Part shown: positions 11,105 through 23,619 of the stretch, in pieces | Position numbering within the stretch: position 1 is the first letter of the stretch | Layout: the number at the start of each line of letters is the position of its first letter | Origin: Garcia nutans | Taxonomy: Eukaryota > Streptophyta > Magnoliopsida > Malpighiales > Euphorbiaceae | Reading direction: 5' to 3' | NCBI GenBank assembly: GCA_947685225.1 | Contig: CANTUV010000062.1 | Span: forward strand, 14,094,501-14,158,500 | Length of the DNA: 64,000 nucleotides | Notes under the pieces: generated by a model | Seen by the model: the letters and a program-made list of their open reading frames with translations, nothing else | Database searches by the model: none | What the model was told of the DNA's origin: nothing | Program-made: the position numbers and the translations under genes

Positions 11105-12136
11105 ACAACATTGGATTTTATACATAAAAAATCTTCAGCTTATCAAGATTCACAGGTTCCATGAATTCATTTCCATCCTTGTCTGACAATTTGGTTGCAC
11201 CTTTTTTCAAAATCTCTTTAATCACATATGGACTATCCTAGTTTGGCTAAAATTTCCCCCCTTGGATAAAAAACATTGGGTCTGCATTGTTTCAACACCA
11301 AGTCTCCCACTTTTATTCTACTTTTCTTTGCTTTTTATTAAAAGCTTATGCAATCTACCTCAAGTACAATTGATTATGATACAATGCTTGTAAACTTTTT
11401 TTCCTCGAGTTTGGGCTAACTATTCATATCTCGCTTTTATCCATTCTGCTTTCTGCTTCTACTACTATCCTCAATGATTACATCTCCATCTCTACTGGCA
11501 AGACTGCCTCCATCCCGTAGACTAGGGAATATGGTGTCATGCCAGTAGGTGTCCTAATTCCAATTCTATATCCCCATATGCATAAGGCAATATCTCTGCC
11601 CAATCTCGATAGGTCCCTACCATTTTGGCAGTGATGGTTTTGACGGTCTTATTTGCTGCTTACACCGTTCCATTATCGTGAGGTTTGTACAGTGAGGATT
11701 TGTCATGTTTGACATTGTACTATGTTAAGAGAGTCTGGACTTCTCCTTGAAAATGCACTCCATTATCAGTTACCAAATGATGGGGCACATCTTATCTACA
11801 AAAGATATTCTTCTCTATAAACCGAGGCATTTGCAGGCACTTAGTTTGTTGAAAGACTCCGCTTTTATCCATTTATAAAAGTTTTCTACTACAACTACTA
11901 TAAACCCATGCCTATTTAATGCAATCGGATGTATTTTACCATAATGCCTATTTCGCATGCTGAAAATGGCCAAGGTGATGCCAAAACATGCAATTCAACT
12001 AGTGGGAGATGATTGTAATTCCCATGCACTTGACATTTCTCACACCTTTTCGCAAAGTTCGTATAGTCTCTTTCTATGGTTAGCCAATAATATCCCTTTC
12101 TTATTATCTTCTTTGCCAGCATATTCCCATTCATGT
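11105..12136 (-). pseudogene. Integrase core and C-terminus of A
   Basis: Reading right to left on the minus strand, the zinc-binding region (GYYWLTIERDY, then CEKCQVHG) at about 12120-12020 is followed by the PWPFSACEIGIMVK block, then remnants of the core and the basic C-terminal domain down to 11105. The sequence runs parallel to the better-kept integrase of E (48156-49250). Stops are frequent. Element F interrupts the domain at 12137; its continuation is at 15028. Confidence 0.7.
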
Positions 12137-12588
12137 TGTAATATCCGTGATTTTGAGAAATTAGATAAGTATTTGGAGGTATAAGTATTGTATACACTTA
12201 ATATATTTCTAGTGTATACATAGTATATACATATTATATATTAATTATATATGTTGGAAATATATATTATATACTTGATATAATAATATACATACAAGGT
12301 ATATTTGATGTGTATATAGGATATATATGATATGTGCATATAAGTATTCATATAATAAGTACATAAAATATATACTACATATAAAAGGGAATATAAATAA
12401 TTAAATATATAGATATTTATGGATGGAAAGATGGGAAATTAAAAAAAATAAAAGTAAAAGTAAAAAATGGAGTACTTGGTAGAGAATTAAAGTAAATTAA
12501 ATAATTAATTAATCTATATGGATGGTAAATAAGAAGAAACAAAAATAAAATATCATCTTCTTCGTCTTCCCTTATGCAAGTATAAACT

Positions 12589-12612
12589 AGAGAGAGAAAG
12601 AGAGAGAGAGAG
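12589..12612. repeat. GA microsatellite in F
   Basis: A run of AG units with one AAAG interruption, at the position equivalent to the GA tract in LTR G. Confidence 0.8.
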
Positions 12613-14116
12613 TTTTTCCAAACAATAAAAATTGGTTAAAGATCAAAGGTTTTAAGTGGATTGTCAAAGAAAAAGGAAGATTCAAGTAAGTACATAGTCT
12701 TTAAAGCTTTGATTTCTTTTCTTTGATGAGTATGTATGGATTACTAGAGATAGAAAGTGTGCTTAATTATTAAAATAGGTAGAATTAATGTAAAAATGAG
12801 GAGAATATGATGAAATGTTGGTTAGTTGATTGATATGGATAAGATGTTAAAATTTAGGGTTGTGGGAAGATGATGTTTGATTTAGGGTTTTGGTATGGAT
12901 GATTTTAAATTGTTGGGATGCATGAAATTAGTGTTATTTCAATATGTATGTAATGATTCTATGGTTAGAATTTAATTATGAGCAAGTTTGGTTAAAGTTT
13001 GAATTTAGGGTTTGGTTATGTAAAGTTAAGGTTTTTAAATATGAATGATGTTGGTTAATGTAATGAGATTTATTAGTGTTATTTTAATGCAAATGTTGTG
13101 ATTTTAAGTTTAGAAATGTGATATGGTTAAGTGTTGTTAAAGCTCATATTAATAGTGGCAATATGTGAAATTTGAATTTTTGAGGGAGGCTTCCATAATT
13201 GTGAAAGTGAATTGCTTTAATGATATATTAATATATAGGTAATATTCTTAATGTTAAGTGTGAAAAATGAGATTAGTATACTAAGGTTTAAGTAAAGTAG
13301 TAAATTGGTGAATTTAAGGTTTTAATGTAATTTTGATGAGAATTGTTTAGATATTGATAGTTTAATGTATATTGGGCATGAGAGTGATTTTAAATGAATA
13401 ATGTTGCTTATGAAAGGACCATGTAATGTGTAATGTGGTTGATAATGTAAAAATTGGTTATGAAATAATGAGAAATAGTTTTAAAAGGTGAAAATGAACT
13501 ACATTAGGTAATTTAATTGGAAATGATAAAAATGGATATGAAAAGTATGTTAAATGCATAGAAAATGTGAGAAAGATATCTCATTGGAAATGTGACTTAG
13601 AATTATGTGAAAAGTGAAAAAGAGATGAAAAATTATAATAGGTTTTATAGGACAGGAGAATTACAAAAATGACCTAAATAATGTCATAAGAATGAGAAAT
13701 GATAATATTCTATGAAATATGATAAATGTTAAATTTGTATAGATTATGTGTAAATGAAGAATTGAGTATAAATGTGAGATTGTGTGTATGCATATATGTG
13801 ATATGTGAGGTGAGTTGTCCAATATGGACACAATTGTGAGTTGTGAGAAAATATAGTAAGTTACATTGTGAATGTGACTTACAATTATATATGTGAATGA
13901 TTTAAAAATATGGAAGTTGATGTTATATGAATTAATATGAGAATGTAAAGTGAAAGTGATCATGATAAGGTTGATCACTTGGAAATTTTGATAATGTGAT
14001 GTGATGTGAATGTGGTCAAGAATTAAGTTGATCACTTGTAAAAGTGTTATTTTGTGTTTGTAATCCTATACAAATACTTGTCCAGTAATATTGTGAATGA
14101 TTTTGCATACATTAAT

Positions 14117-14205
14117 AGACCTAAGCGAGGCTAGGTCATGACATGAGTAGAGCTAGGTCATGTGATGAGATTGAGATTGAAAATGGACCCGAGCAGAGCT
14201 GGGAT
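14117..14205. repeat. Short minisatellite in F
   Basis: Three to four degenerate units with the core GAGCTAGGTCATG (GAGGCTAGGTCATGA, GAGCTAGGTCATGT, GAGCAGAGCTGGGATGT). Same region of the LTR as the minisatellites of G and C, but a different sequence. Confidence 0.6.
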
Positions 14206-14403
14206 GTGAATTTGATATTATGATTACTGGACTTGATAATTGTATAGGTATGTTTCAACCCAAATGTTCGTGTGTGAAAGTGTTGTATGTATGTGAGTTT
14301 CTAAATTAAAAGTGAAGATATTGCAGGAGTAATATAAATTATGCTATAAGAAAGCATAATTAATTGTGATATATATATATATTGTATTTGAGATTGTGTA
14401 CCA

Positions 14404-14421
14404 CTAAGTTGTATAACTTAG
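14404..14421. other. Conserved LTR hairpin, copy in F
   Basis: CTAAGTT-GTAT-AACTTAG: a 7-bp stem with a 4-nt loop, preceded by GTACCA as in G. Relative to G the sixth pair changed C:G to T:A on both arms. Confidence 0.6.
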
Positions 14422-15027
14422 AGCGGTTGTTTGAATCACGCAGGTAAGAAGATTGTTGACCCGAGATATCCTGATTGTTAGTGATTTTTTTTAGGTTCGA
14501 AGGTACCACAAGACTAATTGGGCCGACTGTATTCATGTATATTTGTGTTTTGTATTATGCATTTTGATTTATGTAAATTAAATCATAATGCTTGGTTTTG
14601 TTTTAAAGACTTGAAATAATTGTATAAATACATTTATATAAGAACTTAATTATGATAAATGTTGTTGTAAATGGTAGATAGGAGAATTTTTATTGTATGA
14701 TGGAAGTGTGGAATTATATTTTGGGAGTGTTAAATTGATTTTATGCAGGTTGTAAAATTTAATATTTTTGGGATTATCCAAATTTATACATAAAACTTTA
14801 GCGAATTTTTTTCAGAGATTTTTCATTAAAATATGTATTTTCAATATTAAATCTATTAATAAATATTTTTATTTACTTATGGACGTATGTTAGAAAGATT
14901 TAAGTATTTTTCTTGAGAAAGAAGAATTTTGAAAGAACTGGTAACAGTGACATTCTTATATACTGTATACATATGTTGTATATATGGGGTGTGTGTATAT
15001 ATGTAGATGGGGTATAAGGGTGTTACA

Positions 15028-15320
15028 CATGTGAGGCCCACATGTCCCTGCATGAATTTTAGACATAACTTGCTACGATTCTTCCTTTCTTAAATATCTG
15101 AGGTGAATACCATCTGACCATCTCCTATATAATACTCCTCCGACTATTAAATACTGCATAACCCATCTCATTATAATTCTCCTATCTTCATTGTTTAATC
15201 CCTCAGGGTAGACCCGTCCTTCAAGAAACTGGAGGAGGTTTTCATACTAGCTTTCTAGATCAGTTCCCACTACCGTAATTGTCTTATAAGAATAACATGG
15301 GTGGGAAGAACTCAGCAATA
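15028..15320 (-). pseudogene. RNase H-integrase linker and N-terminal integrase of A
   Basis: Continuation of A pol on the far side of insertion F. On the minus strand it corresponds in position to the segment of E between the archaeal-type RNase H and the HHCC finger (49460-49200). The reading frame is broken. Confidence 0.5.
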
Positions 15321-15974
15321 TTAAAGGCTTAGAAAAAGGTTGACTAGGTCATCCCAGATGGATGCCAAGGTTGCAAGTGTGTCAGCCAACAAATTCTCTT
15401 CTCTTGGTTTGTGGATGAAGACACAGTAGTTGAAATTCTGCATAAGACAATTTAAGTATTCTAGGTACAACCTCAACTTTTCTTCGTTTAACTCCCATTC
15501 TTCTAATGCTAGTTGGACCACCAACAGGGAATCTCCAACGAATTGTACCCTTTTCACCACCATCAAGATCAAAGTTTCCCACTAAAAAGTGCAAGCTTCA
15601 TATTCAGTTACATTGTTGGTGGTCTTCAAAGTCAACCTTTTTGCTAAAGGGATGAGCATACCTTTGGGTGCTTCAAGGATGACATCTAGGCATGTTCCCT
15701 TCTTGTTCACAGCTGCATTAAAATACATTACCCATTCTTGTATCTCCAGTGCCCGCAAATCTTCATCTAGAAACTCTACACAGATGTCATCTTCTCCTGA
15801 TAAAGGATTTTGCGATAAGAATTTGGCCACATCTCTTCCCTTGATAGTTTTTCTAGTTACATATTCAACATCAAATTCCTCCTGCAGTATTAGCCACCTC
15901 CTATATTTTCCAATTAAAGATGGAAAACCATGCATATATTTGACCCGATCCATTTTAGAAACCACTTGGACCAT
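15321..15974 (-). pseudogene. Archaeal-type RNase H of A
   Basis: This second RNase H, present in Tat-lineage elements besides the usual one, is in two overlapping frames. The piece from 15974 has RKTIKGRDVAKFL, then MYFNAAVN, where the first catalytic Asp is Asn (about 15718), then NNVTEYEACTF with the Glu. After a frameshift near 15580 the second piece has FVGDSLLVV with Asp, and ENLLADTLATLAS with the last Asp. The D-to-N change and the frameshift make it inactive as read. Confidence 0.75.
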
Positions 15975-16990
15975 TTAAAATTAAAAATAGTGCCTCAACT
16001 TCCTAGATACCTAGACAACCACCAGGTAAGTCTTTTCAACTATGATATACTTTACTTCATATGGAAGTAATTTATGACTCAAATAATATTTCATAAATTC
16101 TACCCCATCTCCTCATGCTTGTGTTAGCATAGGCCCGACTGACTCCTCTTCGATGGCTAAGTATAAAACCAACACTTTATTTGGATGTGAGGGTGTCAAA
16201 ATTAGTGAGTTGAGTAAATATTCTTTCACCTTATCAAAAGCTTTTTGACAAGCCTCTATCCAGATGATTGGTTGGTTCTTCTTTAGCAATCAAAATATGG
16301 GCTCACAAATCATTGTTGGCCGAGCGATGAATTGGCTAACATATGAAAGCTTTCCTATTAACCCTCTCACTTATTTTTCCATCTTATGAGCTGGTATTTC
16401 CGGAATATCTTTCACTTTGTCTGGATCAATCTCTATTCCTCTTGAGCCGATTACATGCCCCAACATCTTTCCTCAAGTCACCCCAAATACACACTTCTTT
16501 GGATTCAGTCTTACATTATATTTCAAAGCCCTCTTAAAAAACTTCTCTAATTTCTATAAATGTTGCTCCTAAGTTTCAGATTTCACCATCATGTCATCCA
16601 CATAAACCTCTACTTCTTTGTGGATCATGTCATGGAATATGGCAGTTGCTATTCATTGATATGTTGGCCCGACATTATTTAATCCAAATGGCATCACTTT
16701 GTAACACTACACTCCCCATTCTATAATGAAGGCAGTTTTGCTCTGATCTTTTTTCGCCATCATGATATGGTTATACCCTGAGAATCCATCCATGAATGAA
16801 TGCATGACACTAGCAGTCGTGCTATCAACCAAGACATCTATGTGAGGCAACGGAAAGACATCCTTTGGAGATGCTTTATTCAAATCCCTATAGTCTATAA
16901 ACATTCTCACTTTTCCATCTTTTTTAGGCACAAGTACTACATTGTCAATCCATGTGGGATAGCTAACCACTTCCAATAACCCAGCCTAGA
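15975..16990 (-). pseudogene. Reverse transcriptase and first RNase H of A
   Basis: From the right: WIDNVVLVPKKDGKVRMFIDYRDLN (about 16950-16880), a SFMDGFSGYN-type block, then the catalytic EVYVDDMMVKS around 16600, whose two Asp are kept. The connection (GKMLGHVIGSRGIEIDPDKVK) and a degenerate RNase H (LVLYLAIEEESVGPMLTQ, about 16180) follow. Stops occur about every 100 bp, several at positions where a Trp, Gln or Arg codon would need only one transition. Function: RNA- and DNA-templated cDNA synthesis, lost here. Confidence 0.75.
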
Positions 16991-18393
16991 TCTATTTCCC
17001 TACTTCCTCTTTTACTTGAGTGGCCCATTCTGGTCTTAATCTCCTGAGCTTTCATTTTACAAGTTTCATGTGAGCATAAGTGGGGATCTTGTGCTCTACT
17101 ATATCATGATCATGCAAACACCTTATTAAATTTATTAAGAATTCTTTCAAACCCTTGTACTTCTGATGAAGTCAACTCTACTGCAACATTTATTTTTTGT
17201 GGATCTTTTATTGTTCTAAGGTTTAATGATGTAGTTTACACAGAATTAATATTAAATAGCTGGCTAAGTCATAAGAATAAACTAATCCATTAAAAATGTC
17301 ACACAAGTAAGCGAAATCAAACTTTATTAAACTAGTCTTATAAATAAAAATATCATTATCAAATAAATCAAAAATAAGAAAGATATCACATCATTCAGGT
17401 TGAAATCAAGGATATCCTCGAATTAATTTTCTACCATCTTTGCAACCATGTCCAAATTTATTGGTGATGCAGTCAGGTCCTTGGTTTGTTAGGCTATCTC
17501 ATTGTCTAATTGCTTCTTGACTAATTAAGCTACATCAAAGAAGATCTCCCATTCGAGTAGTTCCTTTTGCATTACTATGATAAGCTCTGGTCTTCCTTCA
17601 AATAGCACTGGCTCGGGCGCCTTCACAAACCAATATTTTAGAGTCTTTTTCTTATCTTATTCTTCCTTCGTGGAACTTTCTCCTTTATACCCCATTCCTT
17701 CTTTAGTGAGCTGGCTTTTGAACTCGGGGAATTCTAACACCCCAGTTCAATGCTTCCCCAAACCGGTTTAAATACCCCATCTTTCTCATGATGCACTTCA
17801 CAGCGGGAGATGATACCATGCAAATTTTGAGCCATCCATTGGTTAGGTGTTAAATAGGGAATTAACCACCTCATTGATCTTGGTATCAATTGTGATCATT
17901 ATATCCATACTGGAAATTTGATCTTTTGATGAAATGTAAAGGGAACTCCTCTTATTGGGTGAAACCAAGGTCTTCCCAACAACAAGGCAAAAGTGGTTGG
18001 TATATCAAGCACCACAAATTCAATTGGTCCCACTGTAAGAACTATAGAGAAAGTCTCGAGCGCTAGCCTCTTGGAATTATCATAAGCTCTTATCACCATT
18101 TCTGATGTAGTCAAATTAGCCACTGATAGAGATAGCTTTGGTAATATCTTCGCTGGGTAGACATTAATGACTAATCCATCATCTACCATTACATAAGTTG
18201 TTCTCTTTCCTTGAATCTCTACCTTGATGAAGAATGGGCGATTGTGGTTCCTACCATCTTTCGAGAGGTCCTCATCAAAGTAGGTGATGATACTAGCTTT
18301 TTCTCCAGATAACACCTTCTTACATTCTTTTACAGCCATAACTTCAATCCATTCTTCTTGAGTGGAAAGAGATGATATTTGCATTTGTGACAA
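16991..18393 (-). pseudogene. Protease and protease-RT linker of A
   Basis: An uninterrupted stretch of 164 codons (18393-17899) carries retropepsin features: YVMVDDGLVINVYP with the catalytic Asp, then FVVLDIPTTFALLLGRPWFHP. The second Asp of VDDG followed by Gly is typical of Tat proteases. The rest (17898-16991) corresponds to the long, poorly conserved linker to RT and is full of stops. Confidence 0.7.
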
Positions 18394-19824
18394 GGCATTT
18401 GCTAATGCTTCTCGTTATTTATAGGATGAAATCAACATGTCCCATATACTCACACTTGCCAGTGTTCTTTTCGATTGCTTCAAGATGGTGTCATCTTTTA
18501 TTTTCACTCCTTCATCTTTCCCTTTGTTTGCCTCTTGCTCTTTTATTCCTACTTCCTCTAGCATATGGCTTCCTTGACCTTGTGTTATTAACTTGCACTT
18601 CCTTATCTATCGTTTTCCCAAAAAGGCTCTTCATTCAAAGCCATTGTTCGTTATGCGTCAACCATATCCCAAAAGTTCATCATGCAAACTTCCATTCCCA
18701 CATCCTAGAATGAAGCCATCACCATTTCTTCACTTAAGCTGGTTTCAATAAGGTATACTGCAGGTGGGGGAGCATTGTTATATATAGGTAAAAGGTTGCT
18801 TTTTGTGTTTGGTTTATTTGGTTCAGGGATCTTTTTGTTATCAATCAAGCTTTGGATTTCATTTTTTAAATGCATACAATGGTCGATGTCATGTCAAAGC
18901 ATTTGGTGAAATTGGAAAAAGGCATTCGGGTCCCAATTTGGTGGCAACTATTTTGGCAATGGCTTAGGTTCTAAAGGTATGAAGATCTTTTGGCTTTTAA
19001 AGTAGTTGAATTCTTGGGATTCGGGTCTACCCTAGTTAGAGAATTATATTCAAGTGGCAACAATATTGATCTTGATGTTTTTTTAGATTCGAGGTTGCAG
19101 ATGGATAATTGGTCTTTCCTAGGTTTATATACCAGGTTTCCTCCTTTTCATCTTCCTTAATTTGAACCCCTAAATCATATAGGTTTTACAAACTCCTAAC
19201 CATAGCATAGTTCATCTTCTTTTTCAGTTTTGACCCTTTGATAATCAATCTAATTTTGTCCCTTTTGGAAGGCCTATCATGAACAAGGGTTACCTTGCTT
19301 CTCCATCTATTAATGTAATAAGCAAAGCTTTCATCCTATTTTTGTTTTACCTCTTCCAATTCAATCAATGATACCTCTATATTTACATTGTATCCATATT
19401 ATTTTATGAAGAATGTTTGGAGTAGCTTCCAATTATTTTTGGTGGCAAGATCAATTGATTTATACCATCGTGTTGCATTTTTAGTCAGAGACAGGCAGAA
19501 CCACTTTAAGATTTGTTCATTAGTGGCTAAAGTGGTTTTCATTATAGTAACATGTGAACTCAAATGAATCTCGGAGTCTCATATACCATCAAACTTTGGG
19601 ATATCTGGCATCATGAACCTTGGTGGTAGGATTTCTTCTTCTAAGAACATCCTATCTAGTTCAGTCATCTCTTTTATGGGTGCTTGGTATTTATTCTCCA
19701 GATTTTCCATTCTTTTAAATATCCCCTTTTCAAACTCTGATGAAGCTTCCTTGGTCTTTGACTTATTCCTATCATATTCCTCTTCCAAGTCATCAAACAT
19801 GTCATCATCATCCTCTTTAGTTAC
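18394..19824 (-). pseudogene. gag (capsid/nucleocapsid part) of A, distal to insertion J
   Basis: From the minus strand: MFDDLEEEYDRNKSK at 19800, a capsid-like region with NEQILKWFCLSLTKNATRWYKSIDL (about 19530-19450) and NWKLLQTFFIKYGYNV, then decayed nucleocapsid sequence. It parallels the gag of E. Several stops are present. The N-terminal part is at 21361-21649, displaced by LTR J. Confidence 0.7.
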
Positions 19825-21360
19825 TGTAGATCCTTAATTTTGGACCTTATTTAATTTAGCTCTAATTAAAAGGGACAAATTAAATCTGGTTTCGATTTAA
19901 AAGCCCCTATTAAACATGGTTCCAATTAAACCTAGTTTTAATTTAAAAGCCCCTATTAAACCTAGTTCAAAGAATTTTAGTTCTAATAGGATTCAAATGG
20001 TTCGGGGCTTATCCTAAGGAAGTCAGAATTCTTTGAACACAGTTTCCCTACTGCTGCTTATAAATAGCCAACAAAATAGCAGCCAGAAGGGGGCCACAAT
20101 TAGCAATTAAGAATTAAGACAACAACCGAGAAAAAAATAGAGTAGTAAGCAATTTAGCAATTAGGCAATAGAAACCCAAAAAGTAAAGGGGCAGAGAGCA
20201 ACTGTGCGACAGAAAGTAAAAGCTGGAGGCAGTAGCCATAGTCCAACTGATTCAGATCCATCAAAACTACCCAAGCTTAAGATTTGGATGGTTCATCCTG
20301 TAAGATTTGACTTAGTGAATTCTATTTGGCCAAGATTGCAATGTAGGTATGTTCTTCATTAATTAAATCTATTTAATTCAATCAAGTATCACCTTTGTTT
20401 AAACTTAAAAGTTTACTGTATTTTTTATTTTTTATTTTAATTTAGTTTAAAGTGCAATCAAAACCCTAATTTTGTATGATTAAACCTTAATTGCATGTTA
20501 AAACCCTAATTGTATTGTAAAAGCCTAACTTTGCATGTTAAACCCTAGTTATAGGATTAAACCCTAAATTATTATTTAAAATCCTAATTTATATTTTGGA
20601 GGTAGCAACTCATTCAACAAGTATGGTAAATCATTTACCTTTTGGGGGCTCTGCACCCTTTCCTCTGCAAGACGCTACGCCTTATATTTCATTAATGGGT
20701 TAATATTAAGATATATTTGCGAACTATAATTTTTATTAAGACCTATATAGTTGGATTACTTATTTTATTATGAATGATGGAACCATGTTAATTTTATTTA
20801 TTGGCTGTATTTTTTAAAAGACTTGTAAAAAACATGTTTCCACTTTGTAGGAGCCTTATTTATTTTACTTCTTTTATTTAATTTATATTTAGAAATTAAT
20901 GTAAGGGCATGTTTCTAAATTTTTGGTGGGTTTCCCATTTTACTTTGTTTGACAATTGTAAAGGCATATTTCTATCTTGCATAGGTATCCATTTTGTTGG
21001 GTTGTTTTGATTTATAATATGATGAATGTCTATTTATAATAATTGCTTGTAGTATGAATAGTATTATAGTAAAATAAGAATTTAATAATATTTAGACCTG
21101 AAAAGAAGACCGGTTCCAATGAACTAGACGTTATGAGCACCATTTCTCACCTTCCCCATGCGTACATAACTTTTCAAACCAAGTAGAAGTTGGGGATTCC
21201 TTAGAAATCAAGTCATCCACCCCTTCTATTTTCTTTTCAGCCCATCAGGGTAGTGACACCTATTCTCTAGGTTAGGCTCATATTCTCTAAGGTCCAGAGC
21301 ATAATAGTGCCAAAGTCATAGGAACCATTCACCGGGAGTGGGGGCGAAAATCCCCATTCA
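19825..21360 (+). mobile_element. Element J: solo Tat-type LTR in gag of A, TSD TAGTTAC
   Basis: It starts TGTAGATCCTTAATTTTGG and ends GCGAAAATCCCCATTCA. Flanks are TAGTTAC at 19818-19824 and 21361-21367, a 7-bp identical pair. Removing 19825-21367 rejoins the gag reading frame of A. The LTR has a TATA box at 20059 and the GGTTC/GAAC hairpin region at 21111. Its orientation is opposite to A. No internal coding region, so it is a solo LTR. Confidence 0.85.
20059..20067 (+). promoter_or_regulatory. LTR J TATA box
   Basis: TATAAATAG, about 235 bp inside LTR J, in the orientation of the LTR. Confidence 0.55.
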
Positions 21361-21649
21361 TAGTTACTATCTTCCCCTTCTTCTTTATATTACTAGCTGA
21401 TTCTTCTGTAAGTTCAGCAGGCGTACCAATGTTTTTAAGCATTTTTAAAACCAGAGTCATTTGATTTTTAATTTCAGCTACTTTAAAGCCTATCAGAGCC
21501 TTAACTTTCTCTTCATCCACGTCTCTAAGGGTAATTGTGACTGAATTTGTTGAAGTCGAAGTTTCTCTGGATGTAGTATCCTTAGTGGCTTCTACTCTTA
21601 TTTGATCCAAGTCTGAAACCAAAAAAATGAATGAATGAAATGAATTCAC
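21361..21649 (-). pseudogene. gag N-terminus of A
   Basis: Ninety-odd codons on the minus strand, including VTITLRDVDEEKVKALIG and KNQMTLVLKMLKN, an acidic/hydrophobic segment likely to form helices as at the N-terminus of Tat gag. The last residues, KIVT, meet the end of LTR J. The following Lys-Glu-Asp run is found across J at 19822 and below. Confidence 0.65.
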
Positions 21650-21722
21650 ATGGCAAAGAAATGCTTAAGAGTGCGTACTTGGTTGGTCGAATGAAAACTA
21701 TTAATGCATGGAGAAGCCACTG
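21650..21722 (-). other. Leader and eroded primer-binding site of A
   Basis: Between gag and LTR A. Just outside the LTR the minus strand reads AGTGGCTTCTCCA, resembling the intact PBS of E (TGGTGACTCCACTGGGGA) with several changes. Confidence 0.4.
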
Positions 21723-21911
21723 TGAGTGCCTGGTCCGCCCACACTCAATATTTTAAAGTCTCAATACTATAAGGTTATTGATCTCAGAGATGTGATAGAT
21801 AAGACTTGTATGAAATGGAGTCACCGCCCACTAGGACTGGGAAATGATAAGGGTAGCATTCTCTTGATTCCTTTTTTGAGAAATGCCTAACCCCCATTTG
21901 AACCTGGCTAT
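21723..21911 (-). repeat. 5' LTR of A, left piece
   Basis: Starts TGAGTGCC on the plus strand and shows the Tat LTR end blocks (ATGGAGTCACCGCCCACTAG, CCTAACCCCCATTTG) shared with E and H. It is cut at 21912 by element B and resumes at 62643. Confidence 0.65.
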
Positions 21912-23499
21912 TGATAAGTGAATTTGAACTTATATTTTCTATTAGATTTAGCATGTAAATTAATTTAAATTAATCTAGTCTATGCTTATTTATGTGTTTT
22001 TATTTCATTATATCTGAATTAAGCTTAGCTTAAATTAATTTCTTATAATTGTGTATAAGCTGGAATTTTTGGCAGAATTAGACCTTCAGATCTTCAAGAG
22101 CATGTTTTCTGGTTGTAAAGTGTAAATTTGGAAAAGTGGTCTTCATAGAGTTGACATAGAGCATCTCAATATTTCCAAATATGCCTGGTTTGTTAAATTC
22201 TAAGTTCGTTTGGGCATCCAACTAAAAATTTGAAATTGGGCTTTAAATTCTGAAGCAGAAGTCTAGCTTGTACCACTGAGAGTAAATGGGACATAACTAG
22301 GGAATCTGGAGTCCAAATGAGGTGATTAAAAGGCCTAAAACCATCTACTCTTCTTAAGATACAACGTTTATGAAGGAGTTAATTGGCGATAAGGAGGATA
22401 TCTGATAGAAAATTGAGTTTGAAATTTGAATTTGAATTTTGAAAGAGAAGTTGAGTAGGAGTAGGAGTCTGATTGGAAGGAGCTAATTTTGGCTATTGAA
22501 GGGGGGAAGTGAACAGTAATGTAGAGAGAAACCAGAACCAATTCTTCTACTACACTTTTCATTTCTTCAAGGGGAGATTAGTTTTTGACCATTGGAGATC
22601 AAAGGAGGAAGAAAAATTGGGATTAAGGACAAATTCATCATCTCTACAAGAACATTCATCAATCTAGTTTGAATTTTCTATTTTTAGTTTATGTTTTATT
22701 TCATGTCTTTATTTTGTTATTGATTTAAATATTAGAATTATGAATTACATGTCTTTCTTAATTTCTATGTTTATTATATTTAATTTAGTCATGAGCAACT
22801 AATCTCTTTTGTGGGAGTAGGTGGATTTGGATGTTTGAACTATGGGTTTAATTATAATATATTAATAAACATAGATTAATTTTCTTTTACCCTTGATTTG
22901 ATGATTTTGATTTAATTGATTAGCAATTGTTTGGCCACCAATTGTTAAATTTAAAGAATCATATAAAATGCAAAAGTTGAATGTGATTTTTGATGTGGAA
23001 TCATCAACCTTGAGTGATTAAGTTTAGAGATAAATTAATTGCTTAGGGATCTAGAATTAATATCTTGATTAAATTGAATTGGACTTTGATTATTTGACAT
23101 GAGAATAGTAATTTAATTATTACCCAATTATATTCCCCTTGCTTGAGAGAGAAGTGGATGAATTGAGTGATACTGGATATCTAGGATTTAAGAATTAGAA
23201 TTTGATTCTTCATTAATTAGACCCATAGTAAAAACTCCATTGAAACCTAATCCTACTCCTTTACCATTGATTATTTAAACATTTAGTTTACAGTAATTAA
23301 TTAAGTTAGACTTAAAATCAATAGGATAAATTTAATTATTGCAAATTTAGAATTTTCAAATAATAGTTACATTGAATTTAGGTTAATCAAATACACCTTC
23401 CTTGTGGATACGACATGTACTCTACCACTTTACTATAAGAAATGATACCGTGCACTTGCGGTATAGTAATAGTAGTACACATTCACCCATTCCATAACA
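21912..23499 (+). repeat. 5' LTR of B
   Basis: TGATAAGTGAA...CCATTCCATAACA, paired with 61057-62642. No coding sequence. It carries U3, R and U5 of the element. Confidence 0.9.
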
Positions 23500-23505
23500 T
23501 GTTTT

Positions 23506-23523
23506 TGGCACCACTATCGGGGA
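23506..23523 (+). promoter_or_regulatory. Primer-binding site of B
   Basis: TGGCACCACTATCGGGGA, six bases after the LTR. It resembles the tRNA-Asp-complementary PBS of Athila elements (compare element D, 33816) with several mismatches. Confidence 0.65.
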
Positions 23524-23619
23524 AGGGAAAATTAATTTGATAACTGTAAGTTCAAAGAGATTATTAATTTGAAATTTATTTTAATTATTTTCTTTTGTAT
23601 CTTGTGTAAGAATTTTATG

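Larger units (their letters stand above)
12137..15027 (+). mobile_element. Element F: solo-LTR-like insertion in A, TSD CATGT
   Basis: It starts TGTAATATCCGTG and ends AAGGGTGTTACA. The 5-bp flanks CATGT (12132-12136) and CATGT (15028-15032) match exactly. Its 2891 bp contain no retroelement domain, only a TA-rich start, GA tract, ACCTAAGC/GAGCTAGGTCATG minisatellite and CTAAG hairpin. It interrupts A's integrase. A long reading frame on the minus strand at 13661-14035 is AT-biased sequence without recognisable domains. A solo LTR is the simplest reading. Confidence 0.8.

Noticed and set aside
13661..14035. 124-codon minus-strand frame in element F
   Set aside because: Ile/His/Ser-rich translation of AT-rich LTR sequence, no domain, and not present in the related LTRs G and C.
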